NCBI GenBank assembly: GCA_944320785.1
Contig: CALUIR010000023.1
Span: 1-43,258, forward strand
Direction of reading: 5' to 3'
DNA length: 43,258 bases
Source of the DNA: an uncultured Bacteroidaceae bacterium
GTDB lineage: Bacteria > Bacteroidota > Bacteroidia > Bacteroidales > Bacteroidaceae
In this document: in pieces, positions 16,519-25,027 of the stretch
Layout of the letters: the number at the start of each line of letters is the position of its first letter
Position numbering within the stretch: the stretch's first letter is position 1
Position numbers and translations under genes: made by a program
The notes under the pieces: model-generated
Seen by the model: the letters and a program-made list of their open reading frames with translations, nothing else
Told to the model about the DNA's origin: nothing
Databases searched by the model: none

Positions 16519-17082
16519 TCATTTCTTGTTATAAGCATTCATGGTAATGCTGATGCCCGCCAGGCAGAAACTCTTGACGATTTCGCCCGCCTGTGCCAAA
16601 CGTTCCGGCAAAGCAGCCCGTTCCTCGGCAGAGAAAGCCCCCAGCACGTAATCGATTTGCCCGCCCCGCGGGAAATCATTGCCGATGCCGAAGCGCAAAC
16701 GGGCATATTCCTGCGTGCCTAAGGTGGCGGCTATGTGCTTCAACCCGTTGTGGCCGCCGTCGCTGCCTTTCGGCTTCAGCCGCAACGTGCCAAAAGGAAG
16801 CGACAAGTCGTCCACCACCACCAGAAGGTTCTCCAAAGGGATGTTCTCCTTCTGCAGGTAATAACGCACGGCATTCCCGCTCAGGTTCATGTAAGTGGAC
16901 GGTTTCAGGAATACCAGCTGCCGCCCTTTCAACGACAGGGTGGCTGTCGCCCCGTAACGCCCGTCGGAAAAAACAAAATTGGACGCCTTTGCCAAGGCGT
17001 CCAATACGTCGAACCCAATATTATGGCGGGTATCCCGGTATTCGGCACCGATGTTGCCCAAGCCAGCTATCAAGTATTTCAT
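16519..17082 (-). CDS. pth: Peptidyl-tRNA hydrolase
   Basis: 187 aa, the normal length for bacterial Pth. It cleaves the ester bond of peptidyl-tRNA released by drop-off. The N-terminus [15 protein letters not shown] is followed by TRHNIGF with catalytic His20. [10 protein letters not shown] holds the conserved Asp, and [12 protein letters not shown] the substrate-binding glycine loop. The gene sits 10 bp behind rplY and overlaps or abuts hslR, forming a leftward operon rplY-pth-hslR. Confidence 0.95.
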   Translation of the reverse strand: MKYLIAGLGNIGAEYRDTRHNIGFDVLDALAKASNFVFSDGRYGATATLSLKGRQLVFLKPSTYMNLSGNAVRYYLQKENIPLENLLVVVDDLSLPFGTLRLKPKGSDGGHNGLKHIAATLGTQEYARLRFGIGNDFPRGGQIDYVLGAFSAEERAALPERLAQAGEIVKSFCLAGISITMNAYNKK

Positions 17083-17092
17083 TCAAAAAAGC

Positions 17093-17704
17093 TTATTTCC
17101 CTGCGGCAGCTGCGGCACCCCTTGCGGCACGCGTCAACTTCACGGCGCAAACCACGGCATCTTTCGCATTCAACAATTCCAATCCTTCGTAAGAAAGGTC
17201 GCCCACTTTGATGGTCTTGCCCAATCCCAAGTTTGTCACGTCAATAGTCAAACGTTCCGGGATCACATTGTAGTAAGCCTTCACTTTCAGTTTGCGGACC
17301 TGCAATGACAATTTGCCGCCGGCTTTTACGCCTTCCGCCAAACCTTCGGTCACTACCGGCACTTCCATCACAATCGGCTTCTCCTCGTTAATCTGGTAAA
17401 AGTCCACATGAAGGATCGTGTCCTTCACCGGATGGAACTGGATTTCACGCATCACGGCATTCACCAGCTTCCCGTCAATGGTCAAATCCACCACATAAAT
17501 ATGAGGCGTGTAAACCAACTTGCGGAGGCTGTCATAAGGAACTGAAAAATGGGTAGCCACCGGCTTGCCTTCCCCGTCCTTTTCCATGCCATACAACACA
17601 CAGGGAACTTCATTGTTCCTGCGCAACGCTTTCAAATTCCTTTTCTGTTCAGAGGAACGCCCGGCAATGCTTCGCGACGTCCCAGCCAATGCAAATGATT
17701 TCAT
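17093..17704 (-). CDS. rplY: 50S ribosomal protein L25/general stress protein Ctc
   Basis: 203 aa, the long Ctc form. The N-terminal L25 domain binds 5S rRNA (about residues 1-95, with KRNLKALRRNNEVPCVLYG). The C-terminal TL5-like beta domain (about 100-190) includes HVDFYQINEEKPI and EGVKAGGKL. The tail ends in an Ala-rich stretch (ARGAAAAAGK). It is the first gene of the run with pth and hslR. A good promoter lies 87-117 bp upstream of its start. Confidence 0.94.
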   Translation of the reverse strand: MKSFALAGTSRSIAGRSSEQKRNLKALRRNNEVPCVLYGMEKDGEGKPVATHFSVPYDSLRKLVYTPHIYVVDLTIDGKLVNAVMREIQFHPVKDTILHVDFYQINEEKPIVMEVPVVTEGLAEGVKAGGKLSLQVRKLKVKAYYNVIPERLTIDVTNLGLGKTIKVGDLSYEGLELLNAKDAVVCAVKLTRAARGAAAAAGK

Positions 17705-17790
17705 TTTCTAATCCTTTTGTGTTACTCTAAAATTAAGTTTTCATATCACGTTGCTTAATTCACCATCACACGATGCTGCAAAAAGCGGCG

Positions 17791-17821
17791 CAAAATTAGC
17801 AATAATCCGTCAATCCTGCAA
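17791..17821 (-). promoter_or_regulatory. Promoter of rplY-pth-hslR
   Basis: On the minus strand, TTG (17821-17819), a 20-bp spacer and TAATTTTG (17798-17791) match the Bacteroidetes consensus. The predicted leader is about 80 nt. Confidence 0.65.
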
Positions 17822-17850
17822 GCACATGCCTGCCATTCCTTCGCGGGAAC

Positions 17851-18243
17851 TTATTCAAAATCGATATCAATCTTTATCTCGCCGTCTTTTGCCGCCGGTT
17901 CCCCCGATGACGGTTCTTCTTTTCCATCCTTGTCCTCATGCCCTTTGGCAGGAGATTCACCCTGCGCCTCGTTGATGAACCCGATGGCCTGCGTCAAACC
18001 GTCCATGAATTTCTCGAAATCTTCCCTGTACAAAAATATCTTGTGCTTCTCAAATGTCACTTGCGACTCGTCTCCACCCCCCGAAATAATCTTCTTGCTT
18101 TCTGTGATGGCCAAGAACATTTCATCCTTACGGTTCTTTTTCACGTCCAGATAATAGATGCGTTTCCCTGCTTTAATTGATTTGGAGAAAATAATCTCCT
18201 TATCATTCATCTCACCATTGTCTTTCTTTTTGAATTCTTCCAT
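17851..18243 (-). CDS. PUR-alpha-like DNA/RNA-binding protein (DUF3276)
   Basis: 130 aa from the ATG at 18243 (MEEFKKKDNGEMNDKEIIFS). The frame is open upstream, but the extra 36 residues are low-complexity and cross the probable promoter. The DUF3276 core (about residues 14-90) includes FSKSIKAGKRIYYLDVKKNR and DEMFLAITESKK, which form a PUR-type beta-sheet single-strand nucleic-acid binder. The tail is acidic and low in complexity, ending KIDIDFE. The family is nearly universal in Bacteroidetes; its exact cellular role is not settled. Confidence 0.85.
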   Translation of the reverse strand: MEEFKKKDNGEMNDKEIIFSKSIKAGKRIYYLDVKKNRKDEMFLAITESKKIISGGGDESQVTFEKHKIFLYREDFEKFMDGLTQAIGFINEAQGESPAKGHEDKDGKEEPSSGEPAAKDGEIKIDIDFE

Positions 18244-18273
18244 TGTCTTTTCGAATAAGTTTAAAACCGGGGC

Positions 18274-18304
18274 CAAAATTGGACTTTTTTTTTGATTCAT
18301 CAAA
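18274..18304 (-). promoter_or_regulatory. Possible promoter of the DUF3276 gene
   Basis: On the minus strand, TTTG (18304-18301), 19 bp and CAATTTTG (18281-18274). The first base of the -7 box deviates from TAnnTTTG. Confidence 0.45.
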
Positions 18305-18382
18305 AGGAAAACGCATAAAGTTGTGTTTTTAACCCTTATTTTCATCCGCATCCAACAAATATTGCAGAAAAAGCCGGATTTA

Positions 18383-18415
18383 TTTGCCCGTTAACCGCAA
18401 ATTTGACTACTTTTG
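18383..18415 (+). promoter_or_regulatory. Promoter of the nusB operon
   Basis: TTTG (18383-18386), 21 bp and TACTTTTG (18408-18415) give a good Bacteroidetes promoter ending 30 bp before the nusB ATG. Confidence 0.7.
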
Positions 18416-18445
18416 CGCCTCAAATGAATCGATAAACCTAACGAT

Positions 18446-19372
18446 ATGATCAACAGAGTTCTTATCCGTCTTAAAATTGTACAAATCATTTACGCTTATT
18501 ACCAGAATGGCAACAAGAATATAGATACGGCAGAAAAAGAATTGTTCTTCAGTTTATCAAAAGCATACGATTTATACAATTACCTATTATTATTAATCGT
18601 AGAAATAACCCGATATGCGCAAAAAAAGATAGATGCGGCCCAAAACAGGCTCTCGCCCACGAAAGAAGACATGACACCGCACACAAAAATAGCAGGAAAC
18701 AAATTTGCCATGCAATTGGAAAGCAACCGGCAATTGGACGACTTCGTCAACAACCAAAAAAAGAACTGGACGGAGGAGCAAGAGTTCATCAAGAAATTAT
18801 ATGAGGAAATCTTCGCGTCGGACATCTGCAAAGAATACCTGAAGATAGAAGCGCCCACCTACAACGATGACCGCGAACTCTGGCGGAAACTCTACAAGAC
18901 TTTCATATTCAACAATGAAGGATTGGACCAGTTGCTGGAAGAACAAAGCCTTTATTGGAACGACGACAAAGCCATCGTGGATACCTTCGTGCTGAAAACC
19001 ATCAAACGCTTCGATGAAAAGAACGGAGCCGACCAGCCTTTGCTGCCGGAATTCAAAGATGAAGAAGACAAAGATTTCGCACGCAAGCTTTTCCGCCGTT
19101 CCATCCTGAACTGCGACTATTACCGGCACATCATCGGCGAAAGCACACGCAATTGGGATTTAGACCGCGTGGCATTCATGGATGTCATCATCATGCAAAT
19201 CGCTTTGGCCGAAATACTGAGTTTCCCCAACATTCCGGTCAATGTATCGCTGAACGAATATGTGGAAATAGCCAAGAATTACAGCACGCCCAAAAGCGCA
19301 GGATTCGTGAACGGCACATTGGACGGAATTGTTAATCAATTAAAAAAAGAAGGCAAGCTCACAAAAAATTGA
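18446..19372 (+). CDS. nusB: Transcription antitermination factor NusB (long Bacteroidetes form)
   Basis: 308 aa, about twice the length of E. coli NusB. The N-terminal MINRVLIRLKIVQIIYAYYQ and the C-terminal half (about residues 200-300) carry the NusB helical fold. Recognisable parts are RKLFRRSILNCDYY, RVAFMDVIIMQIALAEIL, IPVNVSLNEYVEIAKNYSTP and KSAGFVNGTLDGIV. A Bacteroidetes-typical insertion, charged and helical, lies between them. NusB with S10 promotes rRNA antitermination. It is the first gene of a rightward run with yajC, ybbR and coaE. Confidence 0.92.
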   Translation: MINRVLIRLKIVQIIYAYYQNGNKNIDTAEKELFFSLSKAYDLYNYLLLLIVEITRYAQKKIDAAQNRLSPTKEDMTPHTKIAGNKFAMQLESNRQLDDFVNNQKKNWTEEQEFIKKLYEEIFASDICKEYLKIEAPTYNDDRELWRKLYKTFIFNNEGLDQLLEEQSLYWNDDKAIVDTFVLKTIKRFDEKNGADQPLLPEFKDEEDKDFARKLFRRSILNCDYYRHIIGESTRNWDLDRVAFMDVIIMQIALAEILSFPNIPVNVSLNEYVEIAKNYSTPKSAGFVNGTLDGIVNQLKKEGKLTKN

Positions 19373-19415
19373 TACCTTTGTTAAACATTTGATTCACATT
19401 TAACAATAAAGAACC

Positions 19416-19733
19416 ATGGAATTATTGACAGTCTTATTGCAACAACCTGCAGGCGGAGGAAGCTGGACTTTCTGGATCATGATGATAGCCATCTTCGTCA
19501 TCATGTATTTCTTCATGATCCGCCCGCAAAACAAGAAACAAAAAGAAATCCAGAATTTCCGCAAGAACCTGGAAACAGGGCAAAAGGTGGTCACTGCCGG
19601 GGGCATCTACGGAAAAATAAAAAGCATTGACGACACAACCGTCGTATTGGAAATTGCAGACAACGTGAAAATCACGATTGACAAAAACTCCATTTTTGCT
19701 GCCGCTCCTGACCAAACTGGAACTGCCAGATAA
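19416..19733 (+). CDS. yajC: Preprotein translocase subunit YajC
   Basis: 105 aa. One membrane span (about residues 17-36, WTFWIMMIAIFVIMYFFMI) is followed by the family signature RPQNKKQKE and a small soluble domain (TGQKVVTAGGIYGKI). YajC associates with SecDF at the Sec translocon. A TACCTTTG at 19373-19380 may give an internal promoter, but no -33 box is clear. The ybbR start follows after 5 bp. Confidence 0.95.
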   Translation: MELLTVLLQQPAGGGSWTFWIMMIAIFVIMYFFMIRPQNKKQKEIQNFRKNLETGQKVVTAGGIYGKIKSIDDTTVVLEIADNVKITIDKNSIFAAAPDQTGTAR

Positions 19734-19738
19734 GCAGA

Positions 19739-20746
19739 ATGTTCAACATAAAGGACATAGGGCTTTACTACAAAAAGACAAAGGAAAAGGTTAAGGATTT
19801 CCTGCTTAGCGACAACTGCAAGGAATCCTTAATCTTTTTGTTTTTCTTCATCATCTCTTTCGGGTTCTGGCTGTTGCAAACCTTGAAGAATGACTATGAA
19901 GCAGACTTCCACATCCCTGTACGGCTGAAGAATGTCCCCGACAATGTGGTGTTGACTTCAGGACCTCCCGCCCAACTGGCTGTCCGGCTGAAAGACAAAG
20001 GCACCGTTTTGGTCAATTACATGTTTGCCAACAAGTTCTACCCCGTAAACATTGACTTCAATGCCTACAAAGGCCATAACGGACACGCCCGGATTGCAGG
20101 CAAAGAATTGACAGATCCCATCAACGGGCAACTGAAAAGCTCAACACAATTGGTTTCCATAATGCCAGACACCTTGGAGTTCATCTACACGGAAGGCAAA
20201 GGGAAAAAACTCCCGGTACGCCTTCATGGCAGCCTTTCCACAGACCCTCTGCACTACATCACCGACACGATTTTTACACCGGATTCGGTCATGGTGTATG
20301 CACCGCCACAGATTGGCGACACATTGGAATGGGCTTCCACCGAATTCACGCAGTTCACGAACTTAAGCGACACAGCAGAAAAAGAAGTAAACTTGCGCCC
20401 GATAAAAGGGGTGAAATACGTGCCAGAACTCGTGAGAATGAAACTCCCTACGGACATCATCACAGAAAAGACCGTGGAAGTGCCGCTGAAAGGCGCAGGA
20501 TTCCCTCCCGACAAAATCCTGCGGACATTCCCAGCAAAAGTGACAGTAACCTTCCAAATAGGGCTGAACCGCTTCCGGGATGTCGTCCCCGAAGACTTCA
20601 TCATTGAAATACCCTACAATGAACTTCTGAACGACACGACGGACCGCTACAAAGTGAAAATGAAATCGTACCCTCCCGGAATAAGCCATCTTCGGATTGC
20701 CCCGGAAGAAATAGACTACCTGATTGAACAGACTCATGACCATTAA
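19739..20746 (+). CDS. YbbR-domain membrane-anchored protein
   Basis: 335 aa. A cytoplasmic N-terminus of ~27 residues is followed by one membrane span (about 28-46, SLIFLFFFIISFGFWLLQ) and an extracytoplasmic beta-rich part with YbbR-like repeats (for example VRLKNVPDNVVL, PDTLEFIYTEGKGKKLPVRL and EKTVEVPLKGAGFPPDKI). In Firmicutes the YbbR protein (CdaR) regulates a cyclic-di-AMP synthase. Whether that applies here is unknown, because no cdaA is in the window. The last 11 bp overlap the coaE start. Confidence 0.85.
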   Translation: MFNIKDIGLYYKKTKEKVKDFLLSDNCKESLIFLFFFIISFGFWLLQTLKNDYEADFHIPVRLKNVPDNVVLTSGPPAQLAVRLKDKGTVLVNYMFANKFYPVNIDFNAYKGHNGHARIAGKELTDPINGQLKSSTQLVSIMPDTLEFIYTEGKGKKLPVRLHGSLSTDPLHYITDTIFTPDSVMVYAPPQIGDTLEWASTEFTQFTNLSDTAEKEVNLRPIKGVKYVPELVRMKLPTDIITEKTVEVPLKGAGFPPDKILRTFPAKVTVTFQIGLNRFRDVVPEDFIIEIPYNELLNDTTDRYKVKMKSYPPGISHLRIAPEEIDYLIEQTHDH

Positions 20747-21329
20747 AATAGGAATCACGGGAGGGATAGGCAGCGGGAAATCCGTCGTTGCCCGCCTGCT
20801 GCGCAGCATGGGAATGCCGATATACGACACGGACCTAAGAGCCAAGCAACTGGCTGCAAACGATGCGCAAATCCGACAAAAACTGACACAACTGCTGGGA
20901 AACGAAATCTACAAGGACAATGCCTTGAACCGCCCGTTGCTGGCCGCCTACATTTTCGGCAACCCGCAGCATCTGCAACAGATAAACCGCATCATCCATC
21001 CCCGCGTGAGGGAAGACTTCCGGCTTTGGGCCGCGCAACAAAACGGCAAGGACTTCATCGGAATGGAATCTGCCATATTGATGGAATCCGGGTTCACAAG
21101 CGAGACTGACATCACCCTCATGGTGTATGCGCCGGAAAAACTCCGCTTGCAACGTTGCATGGAAAGAGACCATACGGATGCCGAATCCGTCCGAAAACGG
21201 ATTGCAAGCCAAATGCCGGATGAAGAAAAGCTGAATCATGCCGATTACGTCATCTACAACGATGGCATCCGGGCACTGATCCCACAAATTGAAAACCTCA
21301 TGCGCGCTTTGCGGGAACGCTTTTTCTAA
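20736..21329 (+). CDS. coaE: Dephospho-CoA kinase
   Basis: 197 aa from the ATG at 20736 (MTIKIGITGGIGSGKS); an upstream in-frame ATG would add four residues that are not family-like. The enzyme catalyses the last step of coenzyme A synthesis. The P-loop GGIGSGKS spans residues 9-16. The family pattern YDTDLRAKQL, then RIIHPRVREDF, then RMASQM-like RIASQMPDEEK, then ADYVIYNDG is intact. The start overlaps ybbR, suggesting coupling. The same ybbR-coaE order is common in Bacteroidales. Confidence 0.94.
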   Translation: MTIKIGITGGIGSGKSVVARLLRSMGMPIYDTDLRAKQLAANDAQIRQKLTQLLGNEIYKDNALNRPLLAAYIFGNPQHLQQINRIIHPRVREDFRLWAAQQNGKDFIGMESAILMESGFTSETDITLMVYAPEKLRLQRCMERDHTDAESVRKRIASQMPDEEKLNHADYVIYNDGIRALIPQIENLMRALRERFF

Positions 21330-21355
21330 TATTAATTTAATTTATTGCCGATAGG

Positions 21356-21387
21356 TTTGCCTGTATCAGAGGCGAATATTACTTTTG
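21356..21387 (+). promoter_or_regulatory. Promoter of the DUF5606 gene
   Basis: TTTG (21356-21359), 20 bp and TACTTTTG (21380-21387). Confidence 0.7.
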
Positions 21388-21421
21388 CCGGACAATTTTA
21401 CTAACTTAAACTTTAATGGTC

Positions 21422-21847
21422 ATGTTGAAGAACATTTTATCCATTTCCGGGAAACCCGGATTATATAAATTGGTGTCGCAAGCCAAAAACATGCTGATTG
21501 TGGAAAGCGTCACGCCAGACAAGAAGCGCATGCCGGCATACGGCAATGAAAGAATCACCTCGCTGGCCGACATTGCCATCTACACGGACGATGCGGAAAA
21601 GCCGTTGAAAGAAGTGCTGGAAGCCATCAAGGAAAAGGAAAACGGCGCACCAGCCACCATCGACACAAAAAAAGCCGCTGCTGAAGAACTACGCCAATAC
21701 CTGTCGGAAGTATTGCCCGACTTCGACCGTGACCGCGTTTACCCCAACGACATCAAGAAACTCATCACGTGGTACAACATCCTCGTCAACAACGGAATCA
21801 CCGATTTCATGGATGACGAGGGAAAAGAAGAAGGAAAAGAACAATAA
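21422..21847 (+). CDS. DUF5606 family protein
   Basis: 141 aa from MLKNILSISGKPGLYKLVSQ; an ATG two codons earlier (21416) is also possible. The N-terminal ~55 residues form a small beta domain (SISGKPGLY, then NMLIVESV, then RITSLADIAIYT). The C-terminal part is helical (LPDFDRDRVYPNDIKKLITW) and ends in a charged tail. The family is widespread in Bacteroidetes and usually neighbours clpB or coaE. No biochemical role is known to me. It has its own promoter and converges on clpB. Confidence 0.82.
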   Translation: MLKNILSISGKPGLYKLVSQAKNMLIVESVTPDKKRMPAYGNERITSLADIAIYTDDAEKPLKEVLEAIKEKENGAPATIDTKKAAAEELRQYLSEVLPDFDRDRVYPNDIKKLITWYNILVNNGITDFMDDEGKEEGKEQ

Positions 21848-21858
21848 AATATCCCTCC

Positions 21859-21904
21859 AAAAAACGACCCAGCCCTGCAAACCGGTGAATAAGGTTGCAG
21901 GGCT
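21859..21904 (-). terminator. Terminator hairpin between DUF5606 and clpB
   Basis: The perfect 10-bp stem AGCCCTGCAA (21871-21880) / TTGCAGGGCT (21895-21904) is followed on the minus strand by GGGTCGTTTTTT. It lies 240 bp beyond the clpB stop. It may also stop DUF5606 transcripts, but there is no T-run on the plus strand. A second hairpin at 21998-22044 (AAACAGGAT...ATCCTGTTT) lies between it and clpB and has no T-run. Confidence 0.65.
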
Positions 21905-22143
21905 GTAATCATAATGTCACTTTAGGTATCCGACATGTCATTTGAACGTTGCCTTGACAAATTTACATCTTGATTATGAGTCATTTATGCCTATCTGAAA
22001 ACAGGATCCAGATATAAGAAGAAACTTATAACTGAATCCTGTTTCCATTTACACAATATTTTGGACAGTGTCCCTGCGAATAATGAAAGGGGCAGCCATT
22101 GGCAAGCAAGCCCCTTTGCAATAACGCCGAAGCCCGATCAGAC

Positions 22144-24732
22144 TTAGTTGCGGAAGGTCAACCCATCGGCGTTCCGATCCACGATGATGGGTTTCGTGCG
22201 ATCCACCTCCTGTGCCAACAATTTGCGCGACAAGTCGTTCAGCAAGTAACGCTGGATGGCACGTTTCACCGGACGCGCACCAAACTCCGGGTCGAATCCT
22301 GCGGTGGCAAGGAAGTCAACGGCTTCGTCCGTCATCTGCATCGTCACCCCGTTGCCGGCAAGCATCTTCTGTATGCCATCGATTTGCAGGCGCACGATTT
22401 GCTTGATTTGATCCTTGTCCAAGGGTTGGAACATGATGATTTCGTCAATGCGGTTCAGGAACTCCGGGCGGATTGTTTTCTTCAGCATCTCCATCACCTC
22501 TTTCTTGGTATCCTCCACAATCTGGTCATGGTTCCGTTCGTTGATTTTCTCAAACTGGCTCTGTATGTAGGAGCTTCCCAAATTAGAGGTCATGATGATG
22601 ATGGTGTTCTTGAAGTTCACTGTACGTCCTTTATTATCGGTCAACCGCCCGTCATCCAATACCTGGAGCAGGATGTTGAACACATCGGGGTGCGCTTTCT
22701 CAATTTCATCGAACAACACCACCGAATAAGGCTTGCGCCGCACGGCTTCGGTCAGTTGGCCACCCTCATCATAGCCTACGTATCCCGGAGGCGCACCAAT
22801 CAGACGGGAAACGGTATGCTTCTCCTGGTACTCGCTCATGTCGATGCGCGTCATCAACGTCTCGTCATCAAACAGGTATTCGGCCAATGCCTTTGCCAGT
22901 TCTGTCTTGCCCACACCCGTGGTGCCGAGGAAAATGAACGAACCGATAGGGCGCTTCGGGTCTTGCAACCCTGCACGGCTGCGCCGCACAGCATCTGCCA
23001 CAGCTTCAATGGCTTCATCCTGGCCAATGACACGCTTGTGAAGTTCATCCTCCAAATGGAGCAGCTTGTCGCGCTCGCTTTGCAGCATCTTGCTGACCGG
23101 TATGCCCGTCCAGCGCGATACCACGTCTGCAATGTCTTCGGCGGTCACTTCTTCTTTAATCATCGCATTGTCGCCTTGCGTATGATGCAACTGTTCTTGT
23201 ATGCCCGCAATTTCATCGTTCAATGCCTTCAACTTGCCGTAACGTATCTCGGCAACTTTGCCGTAATCGCCCTCACGCTCTGCCTTTTCAGCCTCAAACT
23301 TCAGTTGCTCTATCTGTTGTTTGTTCTGCTGTATCTTGTTCACCAAAGCCTTCTCGCTTTCCCACTTTGCCTTGAACGAATTTTCCTGCTCCTTCAGTTC
23401 CGCAATTTCTTTGGTGAGTTGTTCCAGCTTCGGTTCATCCTTCTCCCGCTTGATGGCTTCGCGTTCTATCTCCAACTGTTTGATTTTACGGGTAATCTCA
23501 TCCAACTCCTCCGGCACAGAATCACGCTCCATTCGGAGCTTGGCGGCAGCTTCATCCATCAGGTCAATCGCCTTGTCCGGCAGGAAACGGTCGGTAATGT
23601 AACGGTTTGACAACTCCACAGCCGCAATGATGGCATCATCCTTGATGCGCACCTTGTGGTGGTTCTCATAGCGTTCTTTCAACCCACGAAGAATGGATAT
23701 GCTGCTCAACACATCCGGCTCGTTGACAAACACGGTTTGGAAACGGCGTTCCAACGCTTTGTCCTTCTCGAAATACTTCTGGTACTCGTCCAACGTAGTA
23801 GCACCGATGCTCCGCAACTCGCCACGCGCCAACGCCGGTTTCAAGATATTGGCGGCATCCATCGCGCCTTCTCCCTTCCCTGCTCCTACCAGCGTGTGAA
23901 TCTCATCGATGAACAGGATGATGTTGCCCTCAGAGTTCTTCACTTCATTGATAACTGCCTTCAAACGTTCCTCAAACTCACCTTTATATTTGGCACCGGC
24001 AATCAGTGCGCCCATGTCAAGGGAGTAAACCTGCTTGTCCTTCAGATTTTCAGGCACGTCGCCCCGCAAGATACGATGCGCCAAGCCTTCCACGATAGCC
24101 GTCTTGCCCGTTCCCGGCTCGCCAATCAAAATGGGATTGTTCTTTGTACGTCGGCTCAATATCTGAAGCACACGGCGTATCTCCTCGTCACGCCCGATGA
24201 CCGGGTCAAGCTTCCCGCTTCGGGCGGCTTCGTTCAGGTTGATGGCATACTTGTTCAATGCCTGATAAGTATCCTCGCTGGATTGCGAAGTCACTTTCTC
24301 TCCCTTCCGCAGTTCGGTGATAGCCGCCTTCAATTCTTTCTCTGCCATGCCTGCGTCCTTCAATATATTTGAAGCCGTACTGTTCACCTTGCACAATGCC
24401 AAAACAATCTGTTCCAAAGAAACATACTCGTCGCCGTACTCCCTGCTGTAGTCGGCCGCTTTCTGCAACACTTCATTGGCCTCACGGCTGAGATAAGGCT
24501 CACCACCGGAAACCTTGGGCAAGGAAGCTATCTGCCTGTCAATGACAAGAGCCACCTGTTGCGCATTCATGCCCAACTTTTGGAACAGGAAGTTGGTGAT
24601 GTTCTCGCCCACTTTCATGACACCATAAAGCAAATGAACCGGCTCGATGGCTTGCTGCCCCCGTGCTTGCGCCACGTTGACCGCCTCTTGCACAGCCTCT
24701 TGCGATTTGATTGTAAAATTGTTGAAATTCAT
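22144..24732 (-). CDS. clpB: ATP-dependent disaggregase ClpB
   Basis: 862 aa hexameric AAA+ chaperone that extracts proteins from aggregates together with DnaK. The order is: N domain (1-145); NBD1 with Walker A GEPGTGKT (204-211) and Walker B ILFIDE (272-277); coiled-coil M domain (about 405-530); NBD2 with Walker A GTTGVGKT (603-610), pore loop GYVGYDEGG (650-658) and Walker B VVLFDE (671-676). Nothing is missing. A GGGAG stretch just before the ATG looks like a Shine-Dalgarno site, which is unusual in this group. No CIRCE or other heat-shock operator is seen in the 295 bp to the next gene, and the -7 box is unclear. Confidence 0.97.
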   Translation of the reverse strand: MNFNNFTIKSQEAVQEAVNVAQARGQQAIEPVHLLYGVMKVGENITNFLFQKLGMNAQQVALVIDRQIASLPKVSGGEPYLSREANEVLQKAADYSREYGDEYVSLEQIVLALCKVNSTASNILKDAGMAEKELKAAITELRKGEKVTSQSSEDTYQALNKYAINLNEAARSGKLDPVIGRDEEIRRVLQILSRRTKNNPILIGEPGTGKTAIVEGLAHRILRGDVPENLKDKQVYSLDMGALIAGAKYKGEFEERLKAVINEVKNSEGNIILFIDEIHTLVGAGKGEGAMDAANILKPALARGELRSIGATTLDEYQKYFEKDKALERRFQTVFVNEPDVLSSISILRGLKERYENHHKVRIKDDAIIAAVELSNRYITDRFLPDKAIDLMDEAAAKLRMERDSVPEELDEITRKIKQLEIEREAIKREKDEPKLEQLTKEIAELKEQENSFKAKWESEKALVNKIQQNKQQIEQLKFEAEKAEREGDYGKVAEIRYGKLKALNDEIAGIQEQLHHTQGDNAMIKEEVTAEDIADVVSRWTGIPVSKMLQSERDKLLHLEDELHKRVIGQDEAIEAVADAVRRSRAGLQDPKRPIGSFIFLGTTGVGKTELAKALAEYLFDDETLMTRIDMSEYQEKHTVSRLIGAPPGYVGYDEGGQLTEAVRRKPYSVVLFDEIEKAHPDVFNILLQVLDDGRLTDNKGRTVNFKNTIIIMTSNLGSSYIQSQFEKINERNHDQIVEDTKKEVMEMLKKTIRPEFLNRIDEIIMFQPLDKDQIKQIVRLQIDGIQKMLAGNGVTMQMTDEAVDFLATAGFDPEFGARPVKRAIQRYLLNDLSRKLLAQEVDRTKPIIVDRNADGLTFRN

Positions 24733-24972
24733 ATCTTCACTCTCCCTTCTTTATTTCGTTATTTGCTTGGCTTGAGTTTTCTGCCCATGGCCATCTACCA
24801 CAAGCCCACACCTTTCCCATCAAATGCCCTGCCATGCCCCATGGCCAATCTACACCATGCCTAATTGGCACAACATCAAACCATTATACTGAAATTTTGA
24901 CATATTCATGCATGAATTGTCAGCAGAAAATGCAGATATATAAATAAAAAAATAAAATAATGAATAGAACCC

Positions 24973-25003
24973 TTTGCTTTATTAAACATACTTATTACTT
25001 TTG
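24973..25003 (+). promoter_or_regulatory. Promoter of the secreted-protein pair
   Basis: TTTG (24973-24976), 19 bp and TACTTTTG (24996-25003), ending 24 bp before the ATG at 25028. The rest of the clpB-25028 gap (24733-24972) holds no feature I can support. Confidence 0.75.
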
Positions 25004-25027
25004 ATGTTGTTTTTAAATTTACTGTTT

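Noticed and set aside
21998-22044. Hairpin AAACAGGAT...ATCCTGTTT near the clpB 3' end as an IS remnant or sRNA.
   Set aside because: No terminal repeats, transposase trace or promoter are visible; it is probably a processed 3' end or weak terminator.
24870-24890. TTGGCAC near 24870 as a second sigma-54 promoter upstream of the secreted-protein genes.
   Set aside because: There is no GC element 12 bp downstream of GG, and a good housekeeping promoter exists at 24973-25003.
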